From positions 1 through 33,067 of the forward strand of contig JAJYCW010000033.1 in NCBI GenBank assembly GCA_021777995.1: a stretch of DNA of 33,067 nt, written 5' to 3'. Position 1 is the first letter of the stretch; each line of letters opens with the position of its first letter. This document shows positions 6,467 to 15,098 of the stretch, in pieces. A model generated the notes under the pieces. It ran no database searches. It was not told the DNA's origin and saw nothing but the letters and a program-made list of their open reading frames with translations. The stretch is from a bacterium (GTDB lineage: Bacteria; Armatimonadota; Chthonomonadetes; Chthonomonadales; Chthonomonadaceae). The translations under genes were made by a program, and so were the position numbers.

Positions 6467-8728
6467 ATGCCAAGAACGGGCACAATGGTTGAAACGCAAA
6501 GAACGGGCATAGGCGTGCGGCGCGACGTAGAAGTTGTGGCCGCTATAATGTGCTTTGCCCTTCTGTTATTTTTTGCAACCCTAACGCTTTACGGGGCCGG
6601 ATTCCAGATGGAGGCAGCAATATCGGAGACTGGAACAGCTGATGCCGCGGAGGCACTGTTTGTTCGCAATAACATAGCGGCTGGGCGAGCAACTCGTTAC
6701 CTTGGTGCTTCGTCCCAACAAGCGGCTGTACATCCGCGAACCGTTACCAAGGCCGCTCACGTCAACAAACTACCTTCGGCACGGCTAGAAGCGGTACAAC
6801 CGTCCGCTGCTAACCTATCGGTGCTGCAAGCGAGAGCATCACGCCTCTATGCATCTGCCTGGTGTGAAGCGGTGGTGCTTGGCTTTGCTGCGATCTGTCT
6901 TTACGTCACCGCAGTGGTGTCGGTTGTTAGTTACGTTAGGCAGCGCAGATCCTCTGGCAAAATTAGCCAAACGAGGGCTAGTTCGGTATGGACTCTTGTA
7001 GAGAACCTGCCCGTAGGTGTTGTGTTCGTTCAAAACGAACGACTTTACATGAACCGAATTGCCGAGGAAATAACAGGTTACTCGTCGTCGGAAATCGCCT
7101 CCCTATCAATTTGGTTCCGGCTGCTCTACCGCGATAGTTCGGCAGAAGTGGAGGACTTATACAAAAATGACAGAATGTTGGGTTTCCCGAAGGCCTCGCG
7201 TGTCACGATACATGCGAAGGACGGAGGACTTAAGCAGGTGGAGTTCGCCGCATGTACGAACAATGGCGGCGAAATCTGGATACTGCGAGATGTTACCGAG
7301 GATTGTGCGGCGAATGAGAAGTTTCGCGTACTTTTTGAACACTCTTCTGACGCTCACCTACTATTCGATGAGACTGGCTTGATTGATTGCAATAATGCCG
7401 CATTACGGTTCATAAAGGTCGCCGACAAGTCTGCACTGCTTGGGAAGCATCCGGGAACATTTTCACCTCCGTTGCAGAGTGACGGAAGTCCATCTCGCGA
7501 GAAAGCGATGGAATGGGACAGACTTGCCCGTGAGACGGGGCACGCCCGGTTTGAGTGGCTGCGTTTGGCCTCTGATGGTGAGGTGTTTCCCGTGGAGGTC
7601 TCGCTTACGCAGGTACCCCTTAATGGCAAACTTGTGCTATTAGACGTGTGGCATGACCTGCGCCAACAGAAAAAGGCCGAGGCAAAGCTTGTTCGTAGCG
7701 AGATGGCCATGCAGGAAGCGCAAGCTCTCGCTCATATTGGTAGCATAGAATACAACATGACAAACGCGGAAGCCTATTGGTCAGCAGAGGCCATGCGATT
7801 GTTCGGCATTGAAACTGCCAATATCCCTTCCAGCCCAGACAAGATCCGCAACCTGATAAATGTGGAGTCGACCGGTTTGTTTCTATCGGCGTTGAAGAGC
7901 GTTATGCATTCGGGAGATGATACCACTGTACAGGTGCTGCCAAGCAGCACTGATTCCGGCACCAGATACTTGAACCTATTGCTTCGCTGCGAGAAGAACC
8001 TTGTTGGCGAGCCAATACGGGTAATCATTACTGCGATAGATGTTACCGATCGACACCATTACGAGGAGAGCCTACGGTCCGCGCTAGATGCGGCTGCGGC
8101 GGCCAATGCACAACTGGAGGCCGAAATTCAAATGGTCAACAACCAGTCGCTTGAGCTGGAGTCGCAGAAACACGAACTCGAAACGGCAAATCAGAGGCTT
8201 CATGACCTTGCTTCACGCGATGGTTTGACCGGTTTATTCAACCACCGAACTTTTCAGGAGCGACTACGCGCAGCGATGGATGAAGGCGCCGTTAGTAACG
8301 CACCCGTGGCCCTGATCCTGCTAGACGTCGATTACTTTAAGCGGTACAACGATCAATACGGTCATCCTGCTGGCGATGAAGTGCTTCGGCGCGTTGCCAC
8401 AGTGCTGGCATCTGTCTGTACGAAGAAGCAGATCGTCGCCCGTTATGGTGGCGAGGAATTTGCAGTTATTCTACCTTCTACCCCGCTGGGTGAGGCGTTA
8501 GCCGTCGCGGAGCAGATACGGCTTGCTGTACAAAGTAGCTCAGCAACAGCAGTCGGGGTTACCGTTTCTCTCGGTGTTGCAGTATGCGGTTTCAACTCTT
8601 CAGCGGCTGAACAGTTGATTGGCGAGGCAGACACTGCCTTGTACCACTCTAAACATCACGGTCGCAATCAGTCTACATGCTTTCGTGCTGAACACTCTCC
8701 TGTTACCGGGCTGCCGAAGGCCGCGTGA
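6467..8728 (+). CDS. Membrane PAS-PAS-PAS-GGDEF diguanylate cyclase
   Basis: This makes the second messenger cyclic di-GMP from two GTP. Two membrane helices (about 21-46 and 136-160) enclose a periplasmic segment of about 90 residues that probably senses a signal. Three PAS-like domains follow (about 177-285, 286-410, 418-535), then a coiled-coil linker (about 536-580), then the GGDEF domain from SRDGLTGLFNH. The active site GGEEF is at 661-665, with the metal/substrate segment LLDVDYFKRYNDQYGH intact, so it should be active. The inhibitory I-site (RxxD before the active loop) is replaced by TKKQ, so product feedback by that route is unlikely. No EAL domain is present. ATG 6467 and ATG 6485 are both possible starts; neither has a clear ribosome site. 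It marks the end of the Rhs-derived region. Confidence 0.92.
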   Translation: MPRTGTMVETQRTGIGVRRDVEVVAAIMCFALLLFFATLTLYGAGFQMEAAISETGTADAAEALFVRNNIAAGRATRYLGASSQQAAVHPRTVTKAAHVNKLPSARLEAVQPSAANLSVLQARASRLYASAWCEAVVLGFAAICLYVTAVVSVVSYVRQRRSSGKISQTRASSVWTLVENLPVGVVFVQNERLYMNRIAEEITGYSSSEIASLSIWFRLLYRDSSAEVEDLYKNDRMLGFPKASRVTIHAKDGGLKQVEFAACTNNGGEIWILRDVTEDCAANEKFRVLFEHSSDAHLLFDETGLIDCNNAALRFIKVADKSALLGKHPGTFSPPLQSDGSPSREKAMEWDRLARETGHARFEWLRLASDGEVFPVEVSLTQVPLNGKLVLLDVWHDLRQQKKAEAKLVRSEMAMQEAQALAHIGSIEYNMTNAEAYWSAEAMRLFGIETANIPSSPDKIRNLINVESTGLFLSALKSVMHSGDDTTVQVLPSSTDSGTRYLNLLLRCEKNLVGEPIRVIITAIDVTDRHHYEESLRSALDAAAAANAQLEAEIQMVNNQSLELESQKHELETANQRLHDLASRDGLTGLFNHRTFQERLRAAMDEGAVSNAPVALILLDVDYFKRYNDQYGHPAGDEVLRRVATVLASVCTKKQIVARYGGEEFAVILPSTPLGEALAVAEQIRLAVQSSSATAVGVTVSLGVAVCGFNSSAAEQLIGEADTALYHSKHHGRNQSTCFRAEHSPVTGLPKAA

Positions 8729-8884
8729 GAGCGCCATGGTGCTCGCTGTGCAGTGCCCGTTAGTCCTCAAGAACATGTCGTTCTAACCTCCGCCTCCACG
8801 TTATTTAGTGCATGCACAACACAATGCAGGATTTTCCGCACGCGGTTACGAATAAAGCCCCTAACTAGGATTGAGGAGAGTAGT

Positions 8885-10192
8885 ATGCAACGTAAGGTGG
8901 GTTTCCTCCTGGCGGGAATGATGTTCCTCGAATATGCGGCTTGGGGAGCATGGATGGCGATTCTAAGTGGAACACTATCCAACCGCGGGTTTGCTCCCGA
9001 ACAGATTGGCGTCATTATCAGCGCGTTCTGGATGGGATGCCTGTTGTCTCCGTTTTTAGGCGGTCAGCTTGTCGATCGAGTAATGTCGTCACAGCTGTTT
9101 CTGTCGATTTCTCATGCCCTATGCGCTGTGGCAGCATTCGCGATGGCCTATCAGACAACTGCATCAGGTCTTACCGTGCTCATGCTCGTATGGTCCCTGC
9201 TGTTTGCGCCCAGCCTGGGAATTACAAACTCCATATCGTTCCGCCAGATTGATAAAATCAGCAGTACCGAGGCTGCACGCGAACGAATTTTCTCTGTTAT
9301 CCGAACGGCGGGCACGATCGGCTGGATTGCCGCTGCGGGTGTACTCTTCATCTTCAACATACTCCTGCATACGCCAAAAGGAGCGGTGACCGGCCCGATC
9401 CCCGAGTTGCTTTTAACGGGAATATTCAACCTTGTTATGGCTGTATTCAGCTTGTTCTTGCCTGATACCCCACCTATGAAGGATCAACGCGCGGATCCGT
9501 TTGCCTTTCGAAAGGCGTTTCGCCTGTTTAAAGAGGTACCTGGGTTTGCGGTATTTATGTGGATTTCGTTCTTTGCGGCCACCGAGTTTATGTTCTTCTA
9601 CAATCTTAGCCCGCAGTTCCTCATAAGCCTGAACATTCCTTATACCTTGGTCCCTATTACCAAGGCTATCAGCCAGGTGGCAGAAGTGGGGGCTCTCGCG
9701 ATATTGCTTCCCTTGTGGCTACCCAAAAAAGGTATGAAGTGGTGTTTGTTGGTTGGTAGTTTCGCCTGGCCACTCCGGTACCTCATTTTTGCAATTGCGC
9801 ACCCTGTATGGCTGGTTGTGTTATCTCTTGGCCTTCATGGCTTTGGATATGCTTTTGTTCTTGTCGTGCAGCAGCTCTATGTAGACCGCGTATCACCCAG
9901 TGATATTCGGGCGAGCGCACAGAGCCTGCTTACAATAATGACGCTAGGGGTAGGGAACGTATTAGGCGCATTATTGAGTGGCATCGTTCAGGAACACTTC
10001 ACCCATAATGTGATATCTCATGGGAAGGTAATAGGGCAGGTAACCGACTGGGCGCCGGTGTTTATACTGCCCGCCGCAACTACACTAATATGCGCGTTTG
10101 CTTACATGATTACCTTTAAGGACAGCGACGTTGAGGCTTATTCGCGAGACAGCCTGGACGTGGTTTCATCCTCGGCGGTTCCGCTCGAATAG
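8885..10192 (+). CDS. MFS permease of the nucleoside:H+ symporter family
   Basis: The start is ATG 8885, preceded by GAGGAG at 8873-8878 with a six-base spacer; the open frame extends upstream to 8753 but that part is not protein-like. The 435 residues form about 12 membrane helices. The N-terminal pattern FLEYAAWGAW, then GFAPEQIGVI, TNSISFRQID and RTAGTIGWI, matches the NupG/XapB family of proton-coupled nucleoside importers. Its substrate is probably a nucleoside, though family members with other substrates exist. No nucleoside catabolic gene is adjacent. The last 27 bases overlap the 3' end of coaX on the other strand. Confidence 0.85.
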   Translation: MQRKVGFLLAGMMFLEYAAWGAWMAILSGTLSNRGFAPEQIGVIISAFWMGCLLSPFLGGQLVDRVMSSQLFLSISHALCAVAAFAMAYQTTASGLTVLMLVWSLLFAPSLGITNSISFRQIDKISSTEAARERIFSVIRTAGTIGWIAAAGVLFIFNILLHTPKGAVTGPIPELLLTGIFNLVMAVFSLFLPDTPPMKDQRADPFAFRKAFRLFKEVPGFAVFMWISFFAATEFMFFYNLSPQFLISLNIPYTLVPITKAISQVAEVGALAILLPLWLPKKGMKWCLLVGSFAWPLRYLIFAIAHPVWLVVLSLGLHGFGYAFVLVVQQLYVDRVSPSDIRASAQSLLTIMTLGVGNVLGALLSGIVQEHFTHNVISHGKVIGQVTDWAPVFILPAATTLICAFAYMITFKDSDVEAYSRDSLDVVSSSAVPLE

Positions 10193-10963
10193 TAACCGAA
10201 GGCCCTCCAGGGTAACCAATTCGTCCACTACTTCAATTGTGCGGCTGGCCTGCTTAATCAAGTGCGCCAGACCGCCGGTGGCCACAACGCGTGCGCCATC
10301 GCCTATTTCGGCTTTGAAGCGGTCGACCATGGCGTCCGTTTGACCGGCGAAACCGAAGACTATTCCACTCTGGATGGCATGCTGAGTGTTGGTTCCCACT
10401 GCACAGGGAGGAGCTGACAATTCCACCCTGAAAAGCCGCGCAGCCTGCCGATACAGTGCATCCATGGAGATCCCCACGCCTGGTAGAATACATCCCCCAA
10501 GGTAATCCCCGTTGGAAGCTATCGCGTCCAAAGTCGTAGCCGTACCGAAATCTACCACAATTGAGGGTCCACCATAACCTGCAAAGGCGCCAACTGCATT
10601 ACATATTCTGTCTGCGCCCACGTCGGAAGGTGGATTGTAGCGGATTGAGATGCCGGTATCGATATTCGGTCCTACCAGGAATGGTTCAGTATTAAGGTAT
10701 TTTCGTGCGAATGAGACCAGCGTCTCGTTAATGGGAGGCACTACGCTAGAAATAGCAACGTTTGATATTGCCTGCAGCGGTATGGACTGGTATTCCAACA
10801 GCTGCTTCACCAGAACCCCCAATTCGTCGGTTGTTCGTTCTCGGTCTGTCTTTATGCGCCAATCGGCCAGCAGCTTTGCGTTGGCACCGCGACCATGATA
10901 GGTAGCCAGCACTACATTGGTATTTCCCACGTCGATTGCAAGAAGCACACGCACCTCCGACAT
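10166..10963 (-). CDS. coaX: Type III pantothenate kinase
   Basis: It phosphorylates pantothenate with ATP, the first step of coenzyme A synthesis, in the cytoplasm. The 265 residues show the ASKHA fold signature DVGNT (from Asp11), GADR with the catalytic Asp118, and VVDFGTATT (Asp138), all diagnostic for type III rather than type I or II enzymes. The usual length is about 255-260. Type III enzymes are insensitive to CoA feedback and need a monovalent cation. The start shares a short divergent promoter region with aat (about 65 bases), and the 3' end overlaps the permease gene tail to tail. Confidence 0.95.
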   Translation of the reverse strand: MSEVRVLLAIDVGNTNVVLATYHGRGANAKLLADWRIKTDRERTTDELGVLVKQLLEYQSIPLQAISNVAISSVVPPINETLVSFARKYLNTEPFLVGPNIDTGISIRYNPPSDVGADRICNAVGAFAGYGGPSIVVDFGTATTLDAIASNGDYLGGCILPGVGISMDALYRQAARLFRVELSAPPCAVGTNTQHAIQSGIVFGFAGQTDAMVDRFKAEIGDGARVVATGGLAHLIKQASRTIEVVDELVTLEGLRLLFERNRRG

Positions 10964-11028
10964 CTATGACTTTAGCCTGTTCTAGACCGTTTGCAGTATA
11001 CCTTTTGCAACGGGTAGAATCAGGGAAA

Positions 11029-11634
11029 ATGGATGGTGGTATTCCCTCTGTGAGACTTGAATTTACACCAGATGGTATCTTGGCAGCCTATCAATATGGG
11101 TTGTTTCCCATGTATCATGAGGCCGAAAATGAGATCCTCTGGTTCCTTCCAGAGCGCAGGGCCATCATGCCACTAAATGGGTTTCATACATCCAGAAGCC
11201 TTCAAAAGCGCTTACGCAGACGTGATTTTGATATTACATTTAACCAGAAATTCACGGATGTAATGCGCTGTTGTGCTGACCGACCAGAAGGCTCCTGGAT
11301 TAGCGATGAGTTTGTGCAGGTCTACTCTCAGCTTCACCAGATGGGATTTGCACACTCTGTAGAGGTTAACATAAATGAGCGTTTGGTAGGCGGTGCTTAC
11401 GGGGTTGCTCTTGGTGGAGCCTTTATGGCGGAGAGTATGTTTCACCGTGAAACAGATGCCTCCAAAATTGCTCTTTATTTTCTCGTTGAAAGGTTGAGGG
11501 TGAGGGGATTCCAATTAATGGATGTGCAGTACCTTACGGATCACCTCCATTCACTGGGAGTCATTGAAGTAAGTAGGCAACAATACCAAATGGATCTTCA
11601 AGCAGCGTTAAGACACCGTTGCACGTTTGCGTGA
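11029..11634 (+). CDS. aat: Leucyl/phenylalanyl-tRNA-protein transferase
   Basis: This enzyme attaches Leu or Phe from aminoacyl-tRNA to proteins with N-terminal Lys or Arg, marking them for ClpS/ClpAP. Diagnostic segments are all present: AAYQYGLFPMY, ILWFLPERRAIMPL, GSWISDEFVQVYSQLH, LVGGAYGVALGGAFMAESMF, and LMDVQYLTDHLHSLG. ATG 11029 gives 201 residues beginning just before the conserved domain; AGGGAA lies very close upstream. The frame is also open back to ATG 10936, but that would overlap the divergent coaX. The length is slightly shorter than the E. coli enzyme but normal for compact members. Confidence 0.93.
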   Translation: MDGGIPSVRLEFTPDGILAAYQYGLFPMYHEAENEILWFLPERRAIMPLNGFHTSRSLQKRLRRRDFDITFNQKFTDVMRCCADRPEGSWISDEFVQVYSQLHQMGFAHSVEVNINERLVGGAYGVALGGAFMAESMFHRETDASKIALYFLVERLRVRGFQLMDVQYLTDHLHSLGVIEVSRQQYQMDLQAALRHRCTFA

Positions 11635-11636
11635 TA

Positions 11637-11709
11637 GCCCGAAGGTTGATAAACCACAATGTCACCTGCTTTAGGAAGATGACAAAGCAGATTCGAGCAA
11701 CCTTCGGGC
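11637..11709. terminator. Nested inverted repeats between convergent aat and sodA
   Basis: A perfect 12-bp outer stem (GCCCGAAGGTTG 11637-11648 with CAACCTTCGGGC 11698-11709) encloses a 7-bp inner stem (CTGCTTT 11666-11672 with AAAGCAG 11684-11690). It occupies the space between two convergent genes, so a bidirectional transcription end or mRNA-stabilising structure is likely. There is no U-tract on either strand, so it is not a textbook intrinsic terminator. Confidence 0.5.
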
Positions 11710-11723
11710 GACAAACCTGCAGA

Positions 11724-12338
11724 CTAACCGATGGCTGCAGCGTAGTTCTTTGCAGCAATGTCCCAGTTTAGGACAGTCCACCAGGCCTTCAGGTAGTCTG
11801 GTCGTCGATTCTGGTACTTCAGATAGTAGGCATGCTCCCACACATCAATTCCGATCACTGGTGCCTTGCCCTCCATTACCGGGCTATCCTGATTAGCCGT
11901 AGACATGACCGCTAGCTTTCCATTGTCTACTACAAGCCATGCCCATCCGCTTCCGAACCGCTTTGCGCCAGCGTCGTTGATCTGGCTCTTCAGCGTGTCC
12001 ACATCGCCAAAAGTGGAAGCGATGGCTGCAGCTAGGGGCCCGGTAGGTGTTGAGCTGCCACCGGGAGTCATGAGATCCCAAAAGAGAGAGTGGTTCGCGT
12101 GACCACCGCCGTTGTTGCGCACGGCTGTTCGAACTGCTTCTGGTACTCCGTTCAGGTCAGCAATAATCTGTTCAACTGTCTTATCGAAGAAGGCAGGATG
12201 ATCCTTAAGCGCAGCGTTTAGGTTGGTAACATACGCCTGATGGTGTTTGTCGTGATGAAGGTGCATCGTCTCAGTATCAATCACGGGTTCAAGGGCCTCG
12301 TAGGCATAAGGCAGCGGTGGTACGGTAAATTCCGGCAT
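11724..12338 (-). CDS. sodA: Superoxide dismutase, Mn type
   Basis: It converts superoxide to hydrogen peroxide and oxygen. The 204 residues follow the Fe/Mn family throughout. The metal ligands are His28 (in MHLHHDKHH), His83 (NHSLFW), Asp165 and His169 (DVWEHAYY). The second-shell glutamine comes from the C-terminal side (Gln150 in TANQDSP), with GGHAN at the other position; this pattern is typical of manganese enzymes. No signal peptide is seen, so it is cytoplasmic. GAGGAG lies a few bases before the ATG. It stands alone; the ThuA-domain gene upstream is 86 bases away. Confidence 0.95.
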   Translation of the reverse strand: MPEFTVPPLPYAYEALEPVIDTETMHLHHDKHHQAYVTNLNAALKDHPAFFDKTVEQIIADLNGVPEAVRTAVRNNGGGHANHSLFWDLMTPGGSSTPTGPLAAAIASTFGDVDTLKSQINDAGAKRFGSGWAWLVVDNGKLAVMSTANQDSPVMEGKAPVIGIDVWEHAYYLKYQNRRPDYLKAWWTVLNWDIAAKNYAAAIG

Positions 12339-12424
12339 GGAAATTTCTCCTCTTTGGCGTTAGGCCACTCGCAGCGGCCATCAATTAAGTGTACTACGAT
12401 TAGCCAGTATTTGTTACCTGTAAC

Positions 12425-13096
12425 CTAGAGAGATTCGTGTAAACACCAGCGTATTGATCGTGCAAATAACACCTGCCATTGTGGTAACTGCATAGTTTCC
12501 GCATTATGGCCCGGCGCCAGATAGAAGAGGCGGCCCTGGCCGTACTCCTTAATCCAGAGAATGGGAACACGCCCTTCGTTCTCGTAATTATCCGTTTCGG
12601 CAAGTAGCACTAACGTATCTGGATTGTAGCGTTCGAAAAGGTATAGCTCGTCAAAGCATGAGAATGCGTGCACTCCGGCAGTAATCTCATGCGCGCGTTT
12701 TGTAGGAGAAATGTTGTACGCAAGCTGAGGAGGGTGATGTCGGAAGGCTGCACCAAGCATTTCTATGTATTGTGGATCGTCTCGGAAGGAGGCCGCGGCG
12801 CCATGTATAGCCGCAAGAGCACCTCCGTTTTTGACCCACGTACAGATTTCATCTGGACATGCTCCGTGATGCTCGTTGTCCGTAGTCATAAGCACCAACA
12901 AATCATACTTGGATAGCGTCGGTAATGTCAGACTTGAGTAGTCGCCAGTCCAACTATCACCTCCGTCTGGGTGGAATATACCACTAACGGTTACGTCGAA
13001 ACCCATCATCTCCAGTTGAGACACCACGGGTGGACTTGCGTTTTCAATACGGTGCCATGGTTGGGTACAGCCTCCGACTAAGAGTGCCCTCTTCAT
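12425..13096 (-). CDS. ThuA-domain (class I glutamine amidotransferase-like) protein
   Basis: The start is the ATG at 13096 (MKRALLVGG), chosen because GGGAGGAG lies directly upstream; an earlier in-frame start at 13117 lacks one. The 223 residues match the ThuA/trehalose-utilisation fold: an N-terminal Rossmann-like strand, then LLVLMTTDNEHHG, ICTWVKNGGALAAIHGAAASF, then HEITAGV and YGQGRLFYLAPGHNAET near the end. The nucleophilic cysteine of true amidotransferases is not evident. The family is linked to sugar metabolism in rhizobia, but the reaction of most members is unknown. It ends 86 bases before sodA and starts 26 bases downstream of the LD-carboxypeptidase stop, so it may be the last gene of a murB operon. 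Confidence 0.85.
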   Translation of the reverse strand: MKRALLVGGCTQPWHRIENASPPVVSQLEMMGFDVTVSGIFHPDGGDSWTGDYSSLTLPTLSKYDLLVLMTTDNEHHGACPDEICTWVKNGGALAAIHGAAASFRDDPQYIEMLGAAFRHHPPQLAYNISPTKRAHEITAGVHAFSCFDELYLFERYNPDTLVLLAETDNYENEGRVPILWIKEYGQGRLFYLAPGHNAETMQLPQWQVLFARSIRWCLHESL

Positions 13097-13122
13097 ATTT
13101 CTCCTCCCGATTTCCATGCGGT

Positions 13123-14034
13123 CTAACCAGTGTTCATTGGGGTTTGGATTGTGATCTTCCGGCAGTCAGCGTCTAAGGTAGCATGAACGCCCATAGGTAG
13201 GGCGTAAGGATTTGCCACGTGCCCAAAGCGCGCTCCCGCCACAACCGGTACCTGTAGCGGCGCCAGACGGTCTAACCATAGCTGGCGAAGCTCACCGCTG
13301 TCTACGGTCTCAGTGGCACCTGCAGCGGGTGATACCGTACCCAGAATAAAGCCCACAGCGTTGTACAGCGCACCGGAATTTATGAGCTGAGTAAGATACC
13401 TGTCAACTCGGTATAGTGGCTCTCCAACATCCTCCAGTAGCACTATACAGTTAGAGAACTGTGGCTGAAACTGGGTGCCGCAGCAGTGGGCAAGGATGCA
13501 GAGATTACCGCCTTCTAGTACGCCTGACGCCGTGCCGGGAACGAGCACGTCAAGCGTAGTCTCCGTTTCAGGTAGTTCAACGGCAGCGACGTGCTGTTCG
13601 ACGAGATTCCAGAACCAGCACGAACTCAAATCGTCCATTGCCAGTAGTGTAGAGAGGTTCGGTCCGTGTATTCGTGTAAGGCGCCCCCTGAATGCGGTGT
13701 GAAGCCCAGTGATATCGCTATAACCGCACAGGACCTTGTTTGGATAGTCGCGCATCAGAGGCGGAAGGTATGGGTATAACCGCTGAGTACCATATCCTCC
13801 TCTGGCACACAAAACCATGCCGACGTCGTCATCAACTAGTAACTCGTGTAAACCTTGCAGTCTGCTTCTATCATCGTTCGCAAGGTATCGAAGCGGTTGC
13901 ACTTCTGTAACGGTCGCAGCGGCGACTTTCGTTCGATATCCGCGCTTGTGGAGGAGATCGACACCTCGGAACAACTCGTCCTCTGGTACGGGGCCAGCTG
14001 GCGCGCAAATGCCAATCGTATCACCTGGTTGCAT
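13123..14034 (-). CDS. LD-carboxypeptidase (peptidase S66)
   Basis: It removes the terminal D-Ala from tetrapeptides during peptidoglycan recycling, or acts on related peptides (some S66 members give microcin C immunity). The catalytic triad is visible: Ser106 in GYSDITG, Glu201 in LLEDVGEPLYR, and His272 in FGHVANPYALPMG. The start ATG 14034 (MQPGDTIGICAPAG) has AAAGGA about nine bases upstream. A TTG at 14064 is also in frame but would overlap murB. No signal peptide is present, so it is cytoplasmic. It lies 16 bases downstream of murB, which makes a shared wall-metabolism operon likely. Confidence 0.93.
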   Translation of the reverse strand: MQPGDTIGICAPAGPVPEDELFRGVDLLHKRGYRTKVAAATVTEVQPLRYLANDDRSRLQGLHELLVDDDVGMVLCARGGYGTQRLYPYLPPLMRDYPNKVLCGYSDITGLHTAFRGRLTRIHGPNLSTLLAMDDLSSCWFWNLVEQHVAAVELPETETTLDVLVPGTASGVLEGGNLCILAHCCGTQFQPQFSNCIVLLEDVGEPLYRVDRYLTQLINSGALYNAVGFILGTVSPAAGATETVDSGELRQLWLDRLAPLQVPVVAGARFGHVANPYALPMGVHATLDADCRKITIQTPMNTG

Positions 14035-14050
14035 TAGGCCAATCCTTTCG

Positions 14051-15049
14051 TTACGGCTGCCCAATGCACGACCAGTCGCCTATACGTAGGACCTCTTCCT
14101 CTAGTAGCACGTTGAACTTACTAAACACACGCTCCTTTACCAGTTCCGCGGCTGAAAATATGTCATTGGCGGTGGCGTTGCCCGTATTAACGATAAAATT
14201 CGCGTGACGGGCAGCCACCATAGCGCCGCCAACCCGCAAGCCTTTGCAGCCGACAGACTCCGAAAGATACGCTGCGGGTACCACTCCTGCCTTGCGCAAC
14301 GGCTCTGGCAGCCCCGGCAAATTGTTGGCGAGTTCCGAATCATTGACATTCTTAAAGAAGCTGCCGGCGCTGGGGATCCAGGGTTGTTTGGGTATCCGTT
14401 GTCGCTGAAATTCCCTGGCACGTGAACGTATCTCCGGCGTGTTATCTGGGGACAACCGCAGTTCGGCTCTAAGTAAGCAAGCCGGAAGGCCGCCACCGTG
14501 CCGAAGTCTGCTATTACGGTAGGAGAAGTCCATCCATTCTCGTGGTTCCCATCGGCGGAAGGCACCCTCTACAATCTCGATGCGTTGCACGAGTGGCCCG
14601 ATGTTTCCACGGTATGCGCCGGCATTCGACACAAGTGCGCCGCCAAGCGTACCTGGAATACCCACTGCCCATTCAAGGCCGGAAAGCCCCGCGCGCATCG
14701 CCTGGAATGAGAGCATCATGAGGCCGATTCCCGTGTCTACCCGTACGGTAGTACCCAACTCAAGCGACGTACAGCGGTTGACTATTACCAGTCCGCGTAC
14801 ACCTTTATCAGATGGTAGGATGTTACTGCCTTCACCAAGTACATGATAGGGGTAATTCGCACGTTGGACAGCGGCCACAGCGCCAGCCAATACATCGACC
14901 GTTTCAGCTACGAGTAGCCAGTCCGCACGGCCGCCAACCCTAAGAGTGCATAGGTGGTCTAACGGCACATTGCGCTGTAATACCTCCACGGCTAATCTCG
15001 GAAGTATTTTGTCGAGTGCGATGCTGTAAGCTGCCGACGGAAATGTCAT
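14051..15049 (-). CDS. murB: UDP-N-acetylenolpyruvoylglucosamine reductase
   Basis: An FAD enzyme that reduces UDP-GlcNAc-enolpyruvate with NADPH to UDP-MurNAc, an essential step of peptidoglycan synthesis. FAD-binding segments are clear: TLRVGGRADWLL, LGEGSN, and GIPGTLGGALVSNAGAYRG. The catalytic Ser230 is in PSAGSFFKN and the C-terminal Glu319 in LLEEEVLRI. YRNSR is also present. The length of 332 and the lack of a long insertion after the FAD domain fit type II MurB. The product carries a longer N-terminus before RNVPLDHLCTLRVGG, so the true start could lie slightly inside. It is 49 bases downstream of the ankyrin gene. Confidence 0.95.
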   Translation of the reverse strand: MTFPSAAYSIALDKILPRLAVEVLQRNVPLDHLCTLRVGGRADWLLVAETVDVLAGAVAAVQRANYPYHVLGEGSNILPSDKGVRGLVIVNRCTSLELGTTVRVDTGIGLMMLSFQAMRAGLSGLEWAVGIPGTLGGALVSNAGAYRGNIGPLVQRIEIVEGAFRRWEPREWMDFSYRNSRLRHGGGLPACLLRAELRLSPDNTPEIRSRAREFQRQRIPKQPWIPSAGSFFKNVNDSELANNLPGLPEPLRKAGVVPAAYLSESVGCKGLRVGGAMVAARHANFIVNTGNATANDIFSAAELVKERVFSKFNVLLEEEVLRIGDWSCIGQP

Positions 15050-15098
15050 TGGATCTATTAGCCCTTTTGAGCAATTGTACCCGAGAAGAAGGAACGGC

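Noticed and set aside
8808-8817. 10-bp palindrome GTGCATGCAC upstream of the permease gene
   Set aside because: Dozens of such palindromes are expected by chance in 33 kb and there is no second site.
8753-8884. N-terminal extension of the permease frame
   Set aside because: The extension is not conserved-looking, and ATG 8885 has a strong GAGGAG site and begins the first membrane helix.
10936-11028. Longer aat start overlapping the divergent coaX gene
   Set aside because: The extra residues are not family-like, and the overlap would leave no promoter space.
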